Shown piece by piece: positions 33,308 through 46,170 of a stretch of 64,000 bases of DNA. This DNA comes from Siphonodentalium dalli. Lineage: Eukaryota; Mollusca; Scaphopoda; Gadilida; Siphonodentaliidae. The stretch covers positions 230,886,944 through 230,950,943 of the forward strand of contig CP136061.1 of NCBI GenBank assembly GCA_032622095.1, in the 5' to 3' direction. The notes beneath the pieces are model-generated. The model made no database searches and was not told where the DNA came from. It was given only the letters and a program-made list of their open reading frames with translations. The position numbers and the translations under genes were made by a program. Positions within the stretch are counted from its first letter, which is position 1. The number at the start of each line of letters is the position of its first letter.

Positions 33308-34239
33308 CAGAGGCGGACTGGGCCAAGAAACTGGCCCGGGAAATTAATATAATACCGGCCCATCTGTTGGGGGGGGGGGCGTCCACAGTCCACCTTGGAA
33401 AATTCCAACTGCACCCCCCCCCCCCCCCTTGAATCAGAATCAGACCAAATACATATTTTTGCATAATTCCATTTGCACCTCTGGTCTAATATCATATATA
33501 TTCATAAACCATGGTTCTCTATATATTCCCGGTATGAGACCATTCAGATATTTTTACCTGAAAAATTGCATAAAATCTAACATCTAGCGGTCTAACTCCA
33601 GACAAATGCACACGGCTACGGACAAGAGACCAGGACACACCGGGCTGTTCATGGTTGTTCGGCCCGGGGTGAGAACATTTTGAAAACTATACAAGAAAAT
33701 CTCGAATCCGATAAACTAGACTGGCATCAACTGAAGCGTTCCTATTTTCTTGTAAATTTCAATTGGGGGAGGGGTGCGTAAGATTTTGTTTGGGATTTAC
33801 AGCTGGGAGTTACCGTTACAATCTCGAGATTAATGGGGTCTTTACGTGGTGTTATATGATGCCGAAAAGTTCATTTAATGTCAAAATTACGATTAGCCAA
33901 TTCGGCTGGTTAAACAACACATGTGGCGGCCCACGTCCGGAATTTTCCCGGTCTCCCGATCGACCATGCAGTCCGCCTCTGCCCTCATGAATTTATGTGA
34001 GAAGAGTACCATCTCATTGGATACACGGCTGGTTAAACAACACATGTGGCGGCCCACGTCGGTTTCATTTGCGGCCCAAGTTGTGGTTGGGCGCCCAACC
34101 ACATATACCCCCCCCCCCCCCAACCGTAAAAAAAACCCTCGGATTCTCGCTTGATAGAAAATCACGTGGAATCAGAATTTTTCCGGCCTCCGGCCCATCG
34201 GGAAATTTCCCGGTCTCCCGATCGGCCAGTCCGCCTCTG
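33308..34239. mobile_element. Non-autonomous hAT-type DNA element
   Basis: The element is 932 bp, with terminal inverted repeats CAGAGGCGGACTGG... and ...CCAGTCCGCCTCTG. The 8-bp duplication TGTGTCGC is perfect at 33300-33307 and 34240-34247. Eight-bp duplications with CAG-starting ends are typical of hAT. Inside are homopolymer G and C runs and a direct repeat of GGCTGGTTAAACAACACATG (33904, 34029). No transposase frame. Confidence 0.85.
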
Positions 34240-34247
34240 TGTGTCGC

Positions 34248-36260
34248 TATGCCACTATATGGTGAGTCCTAGTTGCAGACGCTCCGAGGTAAAAACATAT
34301 TTGCATGGATGTGTTATTATGAGTGGTGGGTACTTTAGCTGATATATGAGTGATTTGGGCACTGATTTCGACCAACCGTCACGATGGACATGCACCCAAT
34401 CCCTAGATACCACTACGCATGGCACTACTGAGGTACCGGATAACATAATATGGGGAGAATATAAACACCCAGTTCCAAGACATCGCTGTTCTGTTCTGGC
34501 CATCTGACCAACAACTTTCCGAATACCTGCACTATGACACATGTTGTGATACGGGTAACCTGCCATTGATGTGAATATACCAAATCCCTGTATATGTTAT
34601 GCGACCCCTTGATAGATATATGTACTAGTATGCTGGCCACCCCTGTCCATTTCACACACTGTCTGCCAAATCGGAGATGTAATCACCAGAGAGCCATCAT
34701 TAACATGCCACAATAATAACTTGCTTTATGATTCAGTGTCGTGGCATTTTGGCACTCTATACAAGCAATGACTTATTGTCTGCTATTGCATTGTTTGCAC
34801 ATTTCTTTCAAAACTAAACTTCCTTTTTTCAAGAAAAAAACAATTAATTTTTACCAAGATGGTACATCTGAGGAGTTAGTGAATCATAGGTGTTTCGTGC
34901 GATAGATAATGGACGCCAAGGTTGTTAAACAATTTAATGTTTCAACCTGAGAAAGAAAGAAATACAGGAATTAGTGAAATAGCAACAAAAATGTATCAAC
35001 ATCAACTCAACATGCATACAAATTAGTATCTCGCACGCAAAAGGATAGTCATTGAATAGTCTGGACACCATCATGAGGCACCTCACATTGACAAACTTCA
35101 GACCACACGCTTGCGACTATACTATACCAATATAGACCAGTCAAGAATCGCCCATATGCATGTGCTATATTTTCCGCTACAAGTCGCCCATATGCATGCG
35201 GCAACACTATATCACAGGCGAATGGGTAGTTGAAAACCAAGTCTCTTCCGGGTACGACGAACAGTATTATCTGATAGCGGCATGGACGAATGTGGTGTAA
35301 CGTTAATAAAATGTGGGCACTAGAACAATCAACACTTCAATAAGAATGGAACATCGCAGACACACGAACTGTTCACCTCTATGGAACATTACTGCCGACG
35401 ACGCAATACACATCCGTGCGAGTAATTACTTACGCATTGGCGGGAATTGAGGTATATTTCCTTGTAGTATCGCGCAGTTTGTTCTGGAATTGATTATATG
35501 AATAATATGGAGAATGAGGATGAGTGAATGTGTAATAATACAAAGGCGCGAAATCGACGAGTTTTTAGCGCCAATCGAAAATATTGGTATTCTGCATCGG
35601 AGACAGCTATTGACTGTAGAACGGAAACAGTTGTATCATAATAACACTCCAAAAACAAAAATCTTTAATCCAAACAGTTTGATCAAATGTTCCTTCAGTG
35701 CTAACACGATTTCCCATATATCCCGAACAGATCATGATCACGGAGTGATACAATAGGGTATGCTATATCACGATGCTAGCCACTAGTTCGGCGACCATAG
35801 TGATAGCCAGTAGATGCTATAATTTATATGACTGAGTATATGTATGTTCGTGTCCAACATGGGATAATTTTAACACAATAACTGCTGACATGACTTTCAA
35901 AGGAACACTTTCTCTAGTTCACTGGGAGCCAACTTCTGTTTTTATCGATGAGCTCAATCTCAATTGATGGCTGAGTAATCAGAATTAGCACACAACATGT
36001 ATGATATACATATTACGGTCTCATGTTTTAGTAAAGAATATGTATATGGGCATGCTTCTGTATCCACACTCAAGTTCTGCCTTTAACTCACTGAATTAAT
36101 CTTTCATATCAAGGTATTCAACAGCTAAATTATGTTCCACCATTTTGATTCCAATAATATGAAGGTGATATTATATTCTGGACAATAGATATCATTTCTT
36201 TGACGCGAAGGTAATGGTAGTTATTATACTTTCATAACAGCCTTTTCTCTCGAAAATTAT
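34248..36260. other. Intergenic, no gene seen
   Basis: About 2 kb of AT-rich sequence with only short frames. A local direct repeat CGCCCATATGCATG occurs at about 35149 and 35186. Confidence 0.3.
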
Positions 36261-36606
36261 CACATTATCTGCTTATAATAGAACGTGTTTAGGTCGATAC
36301 TCTGCTTATAATCGCCTCATCTTGAGTCGATAATGTGCTAAAAATGATAGCGTTGTAGTCACATTATCGACTCATAATGAGGCTATTCTAAGCAGATTAT
36401 GTGCCGACAATGACACAAATAAACCAACTCACGACTTTTCATGTGAACGCCATTTAACGTGTGTTTTCAATGTGGCCCGCGCAATAAAACGAAATAACGG
36501 CCATGACTACATTATCTGCTTATTTCAGAATCAAGTAATCACATTAATTGTGTCCATATTTCAAATTATAGGTCGATTGTGTGCGTATTTGCGCGAGGAT
36601 ATGTTG
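36261..36606 (-). repeat. Repeat family A copy 2
   Basis: Reverse-orientation copy: hairpin (TCGCCTCATCTTGAGTCGATAA / mirrored) first, then the GACTTTTCATGTG, AACGAAATAACGG and CATTATCTGCTTATTTC blocks, ending at TTTGCGCGAGGATATGTTG. Confidence 0.65.
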
Positions 36607-37075
36607 CTCATAATTGCTACCAAATTGAATACATGTAGGTCCGACATATTCAACATATAACCTTTCTAAACATTGCCCACATGTGATTTTCCTTTTCTTG
36701 AATACTGACCTGAGAATCGATTAGCATGTCAGCATTCTTTTCCACCGCATGTTGTGCCTCTATGTCAAAGTTTGGATAATAGATGTATTCTGCAATGCGT
36801 TGGGTGACTAAAATGAGCAAAATTTTAATTAATAAAAGTAACACATTTTTTGACAAACCCTTCTTACCCACATTGTTAACACCTGTTCTTAAAATGTATA
36901 ACTTGTTGGCATCAAGTTGGCATTTTATTTCTGTGACATTACATGTATAATGTATATTGATTTTTTCAAATTGTTTGCAATTGTTTGGAAGAGAAAATGA
37001 GTTTTGGATCTTTTAACCAACATTTACTTAAATATAATTCATAAATTGATAGAATTCCTGAAAGTTCAGTATTAA

Positions 37076-37570
37076 AGGTACGGTTGGCCTTGGCGGTGGG
37101 TATCCTGTGAAAATATTTCCACCCGTCAAAAACCGCCACAAACAGAAAGAACATCAAAATGTATTCAGACTTTGTCAGTATACAAATAAGAAATATCGCA
37201 TAAACAGTATGTTATTGTCAAATGTTTGACCATTGTTGTGTAAACAAAAGCATAAAAAGTTACTTTTCTGGTGTTTGTTTATATTATGATGGTAAACATC
37301 AAGAGCGTTCTTTGTCGGTGAATTCCTGATATGGAACGAATAAAGAGCGTTTATGTCATTAGTGTGTGATTAGCCAGTAGCATTGTGCTGTCGTCTGTAA
37401 CACAATCAGGCTCTTGCTTAGGTAAAATATAGTAGGTCTTTATGATAACGTGCTGTTTACGTGATGGTCATGGTATATATGAACGAAACTGTATGCGTTT
37501 TAATGTTTTTCTGTTTACGGTGATCAGAACAAATATGAATATTTTCGACAACTAAGGCCTCACGTGCCTT
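37076..37570. mobile_element. TTAA-flanked MITE, copy 1 (495 bp)
   Basis: Ends are AGGTACGGTTGGCC and GGCCTCACGTGCCTT, imperfect inverted repeats, with TTAA at 37072-37075 and 37571-37574. The family is present again at 49736-50230 (495 bp, nearly the same sequence) and 42551-43059 (diverged). TTAA duplication points to piggyBac- or Kolobok-type transposition. Non-coding. Confidence 0.8.
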
Positions 37571-38362
37571 TTAATCCATTTGGAGATATATTTGTGTAAT
37601 TTCCGACAAATATCGAGGAATAATTCAGGCTCAGCTCACACCATTCAAATTTGTATAATGGTTTTGACTTTTGTCCTTGACCTCAATGTTATCTGGGTGA
37701 CATGAATCCTTGGGACTCACTCTTGTATTGTACCCTGATACATATGCAAATAAAATTATGTCGAATGCGGTGGCAGTTAGTAAGCATATTAAATGGCTGG
37801 GACTTTATATTCATTTGTTCATGGACATTTTGCAGCTATACGGATGAACAACTGACTTTTTAGGCTCCAAGATGAAAAGTTCTCAAGATCTTTGTTATAA
37901 AGGTGACCAAAGTGACCCATTTAAAGTCATATGTATGTAAAATTGGAAATGTATAAGTAATGTGTTTTCTAAAAATGTTATATAACTCATACCGCCTGTG
38001 AAACGTAGAAAATTTTAACATTGACCTCAAAGTCATCAAGGTCACTTTCACGCTTGGGTCTCGCTCTTATATTGACCTCCATATCATGAACTATATATAT
38101 ATACCAAGTTCCATGCTTTTATCCAATTTTGCACACTTTGGCCATTTATTGGACTTAAGAGCCCCTACTAATATGAAGCAATTAACATATATCATACTAA
38201 GCCACCTATATTTTGATATAATAATTATGTAAATCCCACAGCACCATCGCTGGCGTTTCCATGGACGTCGCAGCGTCGTTGTACGACGTCGCCGTAATAA
38301 CGGACCTGGTTCATTCTGTAATTGATTGCTGTACTGTGAAGATGTAGTTCTAATATTTCGAC
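37571..38362. other. Non-coding sequence upstream of the hammerhead
   Basis: Contains GACCTTGACCTCA/AAGGTGACC-type blocks (37680-38050) and a GACGTCGCAGCGTCGTTGTACGACGTCGC palindromic stretch (about 38260-38295, quoted only in part by position). Possibly the body of the retroelement that carries the ribozyme. Confidence 0.35.
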
Positions 38363-38401
38363 TGTCCTGATGAAGGTCCAGCTCGGGCCGAAAGCTTGAC
38401 A
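38363..38401 (+). ncRNA. Minimal type-I hammerhead ribozyme
   Basis: The order of elements is: stem I strand TGTC (38363-38366); invariant CTGATGA (38367-38373); an A; stem II GGTCC/GGGCC closed by AGCTC (38375-38389); GAAA (38390-38393); a very short stem III AG/CT (38393-38396); U at the cleavage position (38397); and GACA (38398-38401), which pairs with TGTC. All core nucleotides of the hammerhead are present. The two-base-pair stem III matches the minimal type-I ribozymes described in Penelope-like retroelements and metazoan retrozymes, where dimers are the active form. Predicted cleavage is after CTT. The cleavage base is U rather than the commoner C. No protein-coding Penelope sequence was seen nearby. 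Confidence 0.8.
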
Positions 38402-38409
38402 TTAAAGAG

Positions 38410-41182
38410 TTATAATGTTACAGTTTAGATAAATATTTGATTTAGAAATTTGGGCGAGAATATCTAGATGGCTTAAGTGAAATTCATTTGTGTGGGAAAG
38501 CTAATGGATGGGGTTTTAAGTTTTAAGTGCTACATTTGTAAGTAAGTGATTTCGATCGGTGGCGAGGCACCAACATTGATCGAAATATAGGAGCCGTCTG
38601 ATTCAAGCGATACAGAAAACAACATAGCGACAACTGTTTAGCCCGCAGGTATCCCTGCTAGTTAAGCAATACAATATTCACACGATGCATTCATTCTCGT
38701 GAAATGGTGATTGGAATTATGTGTGGAAACTACATTATACATTCCATACCCTGGAGCAGCTAGTTTAATAGTATATGTCATATATTCATATATAACATGC
38801 CTAGTAGATGTTACCCTCACTATGGGAACTTTCCATATACATTCATGTTATGTCCAGGCATCACTGAGTATATAGACGCTCAGCTTGGTTGATTCGATGT
38901 TGCTATTTGATTTATCCGTGAATATCATGCGCAATGAGGACTGTGAGGTGTTAATTGCGATAGACTACCGGGAAGAATGAAGCTTTGTTAGAGTCAGAAC
39001 CGATTAATCCTTACAGGATAAGGATTGGAACCATCGAAAGTTAGAGTCAGAGCCAATGCAACACTTTTTATATCATCAACATTAAATACCAGCAGATGAC
39101 CCTTCTTTCATCGTGGATCCGAGAATCATAGACCAGTGGTGACTCGATTGTGTGCCTCACGAGTTTCGCCAATTCTTTACTGATCAAGGCGTTTGATTGA
39201 GCACAATAATTACGTCAATCTTCGTTAGGTGCCAAATGTACGTTCTTGCGCTTTCTACAAACTTATATCACATGAAATTTAAAGAGTCAATTAAGAAGAT
39301 CGTACTAATATTTATCATTTTTCACGCAGTTTCAGTTGTTTTCGTCAAAACTCACAATTAAAATCGTGTTAGAGTCGGAACGGAAGACGTGTTAGATTCG
39401 ATTAAAAATGAATCACTGAGCCCCAGTGATATTTAGTACGTGGTTCAAAATAATATCTTGATACTTGGTGTGTGGCTCACATTTGTGAACACGCAGGGCA
39501 TCATCTAGTTAAAGTCAGATTTTGCCAGAATTTGATTTCTTAGTTCTTGAAAAAAAAACCAACGTCCACCTCGATTCGGGGGACTTGAGGCCTGCGATAA
39601 TTTACTTATTTTATTTATCAACGAGTTTTGTAGTTGGGAGATTACAATAATTAATGGAATAAATTAATTAATAAATGGGTGTTCGCGCTATTTAATAAAA
39701 TGTATGCAGTTCGTATTAAAAACACGTTCATGAAAAATTATGACTCAAATATACACATCCGTTCCCTACCACATTGGAATGACAAACCGTACAACAGTCA
39801 CCCGTCGTTATGTATATATGTATACATTATATGTTCCGTATTACTCTGTAATCGCTACTTAAATATAGCATTGAGTTGATGAACATTCATTCATGAACAT
39901 TCATGGTGTTATGTCCCTTTCAGCTTTAATACCAATTGCCCAGGTGGTCAGTCTGGGACAACACACACAGGCTGTTCCATTTGCGAGATGACTCGGGTCA
40001 ATTTATTCCCAATTTTAATTCGATGTAAACCAGCAAGTGAAATCGATTGTGATAATGATGTATAAAAGCATTTACCCAACCGTTTTCGCTAGCTGGTTTA
40101 CGTCGAAAGATACTTGGACTAGGGTCAATATAATTCAATTAATGCCTCTATTTGTTACAAATAACAGTCTGGACTGCCTGCTGTTGTCACAGTGCAGCTA
40201 CGACATTTCAATAAAGTGTATACAGGGCTTACACGTGGGTATTAGCGTCTTAACTACATGTATAAGAAAATACACGAGGGTCTTTTAGACGACCACAAAA
40301 CCCCGGCGGTCCTCCCTACAAGTTTTCAAATAACCACCATATTGATGTCAGTAATCATGGCAGACTGCAGTGCATGGTCACAACCGCAAATAAATTAAGT
40401 GACTGATAATGAGACTCAATCAAGTAAGATCAGGCAAAACAACTGTGTTGAAGCGGTTCATCATTCATTGGAAATAGTCCATTGAAAATTTAATAGCGGA
40501 ATTTAAATATTTTTCTGAACACCATATATGTATTATAGATTGTGGTTTGTGTATACCATTATTTAAAGATTCCTGTGATACATGGTATAGTTCATAGTTT
40601 ATGTGTTGTTATTATTGATGGGTTTATTTCATAGTTATACTCAATATCCTGTTATATGATCAGTACGAATGTTCACATAATATAATTATAGTAATATAGA
40701 ATAAATACAACTCAACAATTTGGAGGTTGGAATACAAAAACAAACCTGGCTGAGAAATTGATTTTGTTCCTCAAGCAGCTGGGTGTCTTTGAATGTTCTA
40801 TCTATGCGCGCCGAATCTTTAAGCTAGTCCAGGTTCCAAGTTAGTATGTCGATAACATAACTATCTGACTATGCATAATTAATCTACAATCATGGTGTGT
40901 GGTAGAACAACTGGAAACATATTACTATGAATTGATTTAATGTATTTCTTCATCAATGAATCAATTATGTTGGAAGATTGATTTCTCACAGTTTCTAGAA
41001 TGTAACCAAACACTTAAGTACATCATTATAATCTCTCATTCAGATAAGTTCAGAGTTATTCTGGGCAAATCTATATGTCGTTGTTTTGGACTCAACATAA
41101 TAGACGAGATGTGTATGTTTATACTCATATGTCTGTGGTTATATACTAAAGAGCACCGAGCGCTATACTCACAACATAGGAA
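38410..41182. other. Intergenic region upstream of the first GPCR
   Basis: About 2.8 kb without a recognised gene. The 3' part should contain the GPCR promoter and 5' UTR, but no core element can be fixed. Confidence 0.3.
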
Positions 41183-42235
41183 ATGGAAAGCCAACTGTCG
41201 TTTGATAATTTAACCTCCAATGTTACATTCACCGTAACCAGGAATGTGACTATCGGTATTTTTCAAGTACTACTTATTTTCGTTGGGACTGTCGGGAATG
41301 TTTTGACTATACTTGTATTTTCTCGCGCGACGATGCGATTAAGACGGTCCTCGTTGTTGTTTCTGGCCCTGGCGATTTCAGATCTCGTCGCACTGTACAT
41401 TAGTTTGTTACCGGAAGCGATAAACAGAATCTCGCGTTGGCACATCGGTTACGTGAGTGACGGATCATGTAAGGCATTTCGATTTCTTGTCTATTCCTCC
41501 TCCGATCTCTGCGTTTGGATGCTCGTCGTGTTGACTGTGGATCGTACGATACTTGTGTGTTATCCTCCGAAGAGCTCCTTCTTTTCCAACAAGAAGTCAG
41601 TTTTCTGTGAAGTTGTGTTTGTTGTAATTGGAAGTCAACTGGCCAATTGCCATTATATTTATGGAATGAAAGTATCTACAGGTATTGATAACTTGAGGAG
41701 TTGTCACCCAACCGGAGCGCCAGAGTATGTCTGGTTTATCAATAGTATATGGTTTTGGTTGGATGTTGTCAAGTATTCATTGATCCCAGTGATTATTATC
41801 ACATTCTGCAACATTCTACTTATTTGCCACATTAGGAAAGCAAAAAGATCCTTGAATTTTTTTTCTGGAAGACACCATGACCAAGGAAAACAAGGGGAAA
41901 AAGCGACATCATCGACCTCACTTATACTAATAGCCACATGTTTCCAACTACTTGTAACAATAACGCCACTTGTCTTAGCAATGGCAATCAACAAGGAAGA
42001 TTCAACCTTTTTCGATACCACTCTTTTCGGCGTTCTTTTGTCACTGAACCGCGCCAATAACTGTTTAAATGTTTTCACGTATGTCATATGTGGTAAGAAA
42101 TTTAGAACCGAACTTGGTTGCGCCCTCAAACAAAGATGTCCACCTACGATCACGGAAGAGTCTATCAGCAGACAACAAACGGACCAGACGATTAGTGAGT
42201 CACTGCCGCATACTGTAGTCCAACAACTGGACTAG
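41183..42235 (+). CDS. Rhodopsin-family (class A) G-protein-coupled receptor
   Basis: An intronless 350-residue receptor with seven hydrophobic segments at about 24-47, 58-79, 97-121, 138-160, 187-216, 244-268 and 277-303. Class A marks: GN in TM1 (N39), LAISD in TM2 (D67), the TM3 cysteine C96 and extracellular-loop cysteine C174, P202 in TM5 and P262 in TM6. Three N-glycosylation sites lie before TM1 (NLT, NVT, NVT). Two signature motifs are altered: DRY is DRT (120-122) and the TM7 NPxxY is NVFTY (296-300). The start ATG lies in AGGAAATGG and is shared with the paralogue at 54574. Such receptors sit in the plasma membrane and signal through G proteins. The general look (FMRFamide/TRH-receptor-like invertebrate expansions) suggests a peptide or chemosensory ligand, but the ligand is not predictable. 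Confidence 0.93.
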   Translation: MESQLSFDNLTSNVTFTVTRNVTIGIFQVLLIFVGTVGNVLTILVFSRATMRLRRSSLLFLALAISDLVALYISLLPEAINRISRWHIGYVSDGSCKAFRFLVYSSSDLCVWMLVVLTVDRTILVCYPPKSSFFSNKKSVFCEVVFVVIGSQLANCHYIYGMKVSTGIDNLRSCHPTGAPEYVWFINSIWFWLDVVKYSLIPVIIITFCNILLICHIRKAKRSLNFFSGRHHDQGKQGEKATSSTSLILIATCFQLLVTITPLVLAMAINKEDSTFFDTTLFGVLLSLNRANNCLNVFTYVICGKKFRTELGCALKQRCPPTITEESISRQQTDQTISESLPHTVVQQLD

Positions 42236-42550
42236 AATTATGTGCAGCATCCAGAATACATGCACCACAAGAGTGTTACATATTGAGCACTATAGAAGAG
42301 CTGTGACCTTCGGATTACAATTTTAAGGAGGTGGACAAGTTATCGGTTTTTGAGTGGGGATTTCCGTGCATATTTCCAGACCAAAGTTATATGTGAAGCA
42401 GATTTCCAGGAACTAAAACAATAGAGTGGTTTCGCAAACCCACGGGTAGTATTATGTCGGGTCAAAAACAACCACACCGATTATAATTATTGAACACGGA
42501 ATTGCGTGAACAATCGTGAGATTTTCGCTTTTCACGAACTACCAGATTAA

Positions 42551-43059
42551 CGATACGGGCGGCGTTGGCGGTGGGTATGCTGTTAAAATATTCACCTCCG
42601 TCAAAAACCGCCATAAACAGAAATAATAGTAAATTATAGAGACCTTGTTCTTATACCAATCAGAAATATGGCATAAATAGTATGTTATTGTCAAATGTTT
42701 TTTCCTTTGTTATGTAAACAAAAGCAAAAAATGTTACAGAACCTGGCTTTTGTTTAGATCCGGATATGGTAAACATAAAGAGCGTTCTTTGTTACTGTTT
42801 TCCTGATATGGAAATAATAAAGAGCGTTTATATCATTTTTGTGTGATTGACCAATAGAATTTCGCTGTTTATGTAAACAGAAACACAACATCTGTAGCAC
42901 GAGCAGGCTCTTGTTTATGTACACCATCGTACGTCTTGGCGACAATATACTATTTACGCGCTGATTATGTTTGGCATATGAACAAAACTATATGTATTTT
43001 AATATTCCTTCTGTTGATGGCGATTTGAACAAATATGAATATTTCTGCAACGTGTGCCT
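42551..43059. mobile_element. TTAA-flanked MITE, diverged copy (509 bp)
   Basis: Same family as 37076-37570 (GGCGGTGGGTATGCTG, AAAGAGCGTTCTTTGTTACTG, GAACAAATATGAATATTTC), with TTAA at 42547-42550 and 43060-43063. More diverged, so an older insertion, about 300 bp downstream of the GPCR stop. A fragment of the same family lies at about 43640-43705. Confidence 0.7.
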
Positions 43060-43063
43060 TTAA

Positions 43064-44175
43064 GCACAACGCGCACACTAATCTTATATTCAAACGGCCA
43101 ATGCAGGATAGCTGTTCCGAGGCTCGATAAGTTCTGTATTAATTGACTGAAGTAAGTGAAGTTGAAACTCTATTTGCTATGATGGTTTTGACATCAGGCT
43201 GCAGTCAGAACGTACGCATAACTTGGTGAGAACATGCGCATAATCTGATGACATAGTACACTAATCTTAATTGTAACTCCATATATCCGTGAGTTTGCGA
43301 ACACTCTCTATAATGATTAAATAGGCATAGTATTTAGCATACATAGCTTACATAAACGTGGGCTACTCAGTTATTGCCATATTGTTTTTTTTGTTTTTTT
43401 TGAGAACTTTTTCTTTAGCTACAACACTTAAAGCTACGTGGCGGTTTGCGCTCTAAAATACACGCAATAACATTCGCTCTTGAAGTTTTCCCGGTATCAA
43501 AATGGGTTGATAAATACTCCAAACTACCTTCCCACGAGCATTGTTTGTCCCAGTAAGACATTGAATTGCAGTCATACAAATACAGCTGTGACACGACATT
43601 TTGGTCCCAAACAAAAGCAGCCAATATGCAGGTCATAGAACAGACAAGAGCGTTCCGTGTTAGTCAATTCCCGATACGGTAGAAATAAAGAGCGTTTCTT
43701 TCATTTATGTGCGGAAAACAGCTGGAAAATGGCCGTGACCACGAAAAGTATTGTTCAGAGCAGCCGGTATATAAATAGTTCGTGTGTTTGTCAAATGACG
43801 TAGACGTAGACATAATTTGGAAGTTCGAATGAGTCGTGCTTTTGAATACCTCAATATAATTTTTTTTTAAATGGACAAACTCTCTAATGGAGCAAGCCCC
43901 AAGCCGATCAACCAGCCACAAATCTATTCATTCCAATATCACATCAACTTTTAACTCTATGGCTCTTGCACTTTGAGATTTGCATGGAAACTCCCATTTC
44001 AATTGGCTACTTGGCCTCCATCTTAAGTCCAGAGCCATGAACCTACGTCACCAATGCAATCAAGTATCTAACCAAAGAAGTTTTTATTTTAAGTTTGTTT
44101 AAAACATACATAAACGTTTGTCTGATGGGATAAATTAGTACATGAGCCGCGGACATTAACAACGCATGTTCAAGT
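43064..44175. other. Intergenic, no gene seen
   Basis: Apart from the MITE fragment (about 43640-43705) nothing recognisable. Confidence 0.25.
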
Positions 44176-44294
44176 GTGTCTGTCATTTGCAGAATGAGGT
44201 CCCAGGAGGGTGAATTTGGTGAGGCTAGCCCGCTATGCGGGGTTGCATCACTAAATTCACCCTCTGTGGACCTCATTCTGCAAATGACAGACAC
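44176..44294. repeat. 119-bp foldback element
   Basis: GTGTCTGTCATTTGCAGAAT at 44176 is perfectly mirrored at the end (to 44294), 27 bp in all. Further inner pairing AGGGTGAATTTGGTGA / TCACTAAATTCACCCT leaves a GC-rich loop. GCATGTTCA occurs on both sides (44164 and 44310) and may be a target duplication with flanking sequence. Confidence 0.7.
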
Positions 44295-45824
44295 GCTATT
44301 TCAAGGCTTGTGCATGTTCACAAATCAGTAATCGTTAAAACTCTCCTATTTAGGCCAACAACAAAAAGTGTTTTGATTCTCGGGCATAGCCGCGTCTGGA
44401 AAAAAGGCCCGCGTTGAACCATTTTATTCCGATTTTTAATTCGACCAAAGCTGTCAAATGATAACACGAAAATAGGAAACTAGAAAAGAGAAATTAGTTA
44501 TGTTTCAAACATCGAATATGATAGACATACAATGGTGTATGTGTTGGTATTCAAAAGCAGACACTAGGCAACGATAACTACCAGGTATATTGTCACCACA
44601 AGCTGCCCAAACCCCAAGTTTATTAAGTCAAATGTGTTTCCGTACGGTAAATAATTATGAGATTTCCAATTTCGGGAACGCAATTGGCAACGTGTATGCT
44701 GATTTAATAGTATTTGAAGTTTGTATGGCTAGCATGTATAGTTACTATAGTATAGATCGATAAATATTGAAGTATATCAATAGATATCAAATTTATAATC
44801 CCGATTTAAACTTTTTGTTTGTTTTAATTCCGTTTCCGTCTTTGTGGTATTCCGTGTTTTATAACAGAACGCGAATCGAACGGACCTCAAACAATTATTT
44901 TCATGCATATTTTCTTCAAATTCACGGATGTTTTCTGAATATATTTGGGGACAAAATTATCCGAGATCACGATTTTATAGTGTGCAGATATATTTTTAAT
45001 CGTTGTATTTTGGCTTGTTGGAAATAAAGCGTGATCCATAACCGAGAAATCGTAATTTTATTCCCAATGATTCAGTGATTTTAGAAATTAGAGACACTCG
45101 GGTAGTCGGTGTCAAGGCCGTTAATTGTGCATAGATCATAGATGAGAAAATCAAGAAAGAGGTAACTGATGTGTCACAAATGCAACAAACAGTCTATGAC
45201 ATTTAAATAAAAAATATGAAGTGTTTTCCATGTTACTGACATTGAAAAATATCTCCCTATTTTTCACTAAATCTCAGTAAATCTCCCTGTTTCTGAGGAC
45301 AAATCTCCATATTTCCAATTTATATGAAAGTAATCAGGTCTCATATAAATAGATATATACTATAAAAAGGTACACACCTATATCAAATATATCAACAATG
45401 GTTCAGTAATTGAAATATACATTGAACTAGTATATATATATCATTCTGGTAAATCCCTATATGATGCAAGGTATAGCACAATGTCATATATTTATGTCAC
45501 TTTTTTTTCAGATTTGATGTACGGGTAGTATAATGTGATAATTGGTCATTCTTTATAGTGGAATACATTAGTTTATATCAAAACCGGCAATGGTCTCCTT
45601 AGATTTTCTTAAACTTGGAAGGTATAATAACCCATGCTAACTATGGGCATTATCCCCATAACAAAAATAAAAAATACAAATAAAACCCTCGCTCCCTCAT
45701 CGATTCTCAAAAAAAATTGCCCGATAATAAAAACACTTTTTTTTGGCCTTATACCTAAATTTGCCAGGAAAATAGGTATCGATTGTGCCCGATTTTGAAC
45801 ATCAGACAATTCTCAACCAGTTAA
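44295..45824. other. Intergenic, no gene seen
   Basis: AT-rich with no recognisable coding. Confidence 0.25.
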
Positions 45825-46170
45825 TCAAAATATCATCGCGCAAATACGCACATAATCGACCTATAATGTGAAATAAGTACATAATGTGATTTCTTGATTT
45901 TTGAAATAAGCAGATAATGGATCATATCCGTTGTTTCGTTTTATGGCGCGGGCCATAGTGAAAACTAATGTTAAAGAGCATACGCATGAAAAGTAGTGAC
46001 TTGGCTTATGTGTGTCATTTTCCGCACATAATCTACTTACAGTCGGCTCATTGTTAGTCGATAATGGGACTAAAACGCTCTCATTTTCAGAAAATTATCG
46101 ATTCAAAATGAGGCGATTCTAAGCCGATTTTCTACCTAAAACAATTTCGATTATAAGCAGATAATGTGCG
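45825..46170 (+). repeat. Repeat family A copy 3
   Basis: Forward copy with all blocks: TATCATCGCGCAAATACGCA, GAAATAAGCAGATAATGG, TTTCGTTTTATGGCGCGGGC, then the GTCGATAATG hairpin and a final GCAGATAATGTGCGG. Confidence 0.65.

Noticed and set aside
33267-34272. Several overlapping frames within the hAT-type element
   Set aside because: Created by C and G homopolymers and direct repeats; none resembles a hAT transposase.
38091-38402. Minus-strand 103-residue frame over the hammerhead region
   Set aside because: It is the antisense of the ribozyme core and its flank, with no domain evidence.
41704-42153. Minus-strand 149-residue frame opposite the first GPCR
   Set aside because: Antisense shadow of a conserved receptor gene; the same shadow appears in the paralogue.
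44176-44294. Rho-independent-style terminator or other prokaryotic reading of hairpins
   Set aside because: The context is eukaryotic; hairpins are explained as foldback elements.
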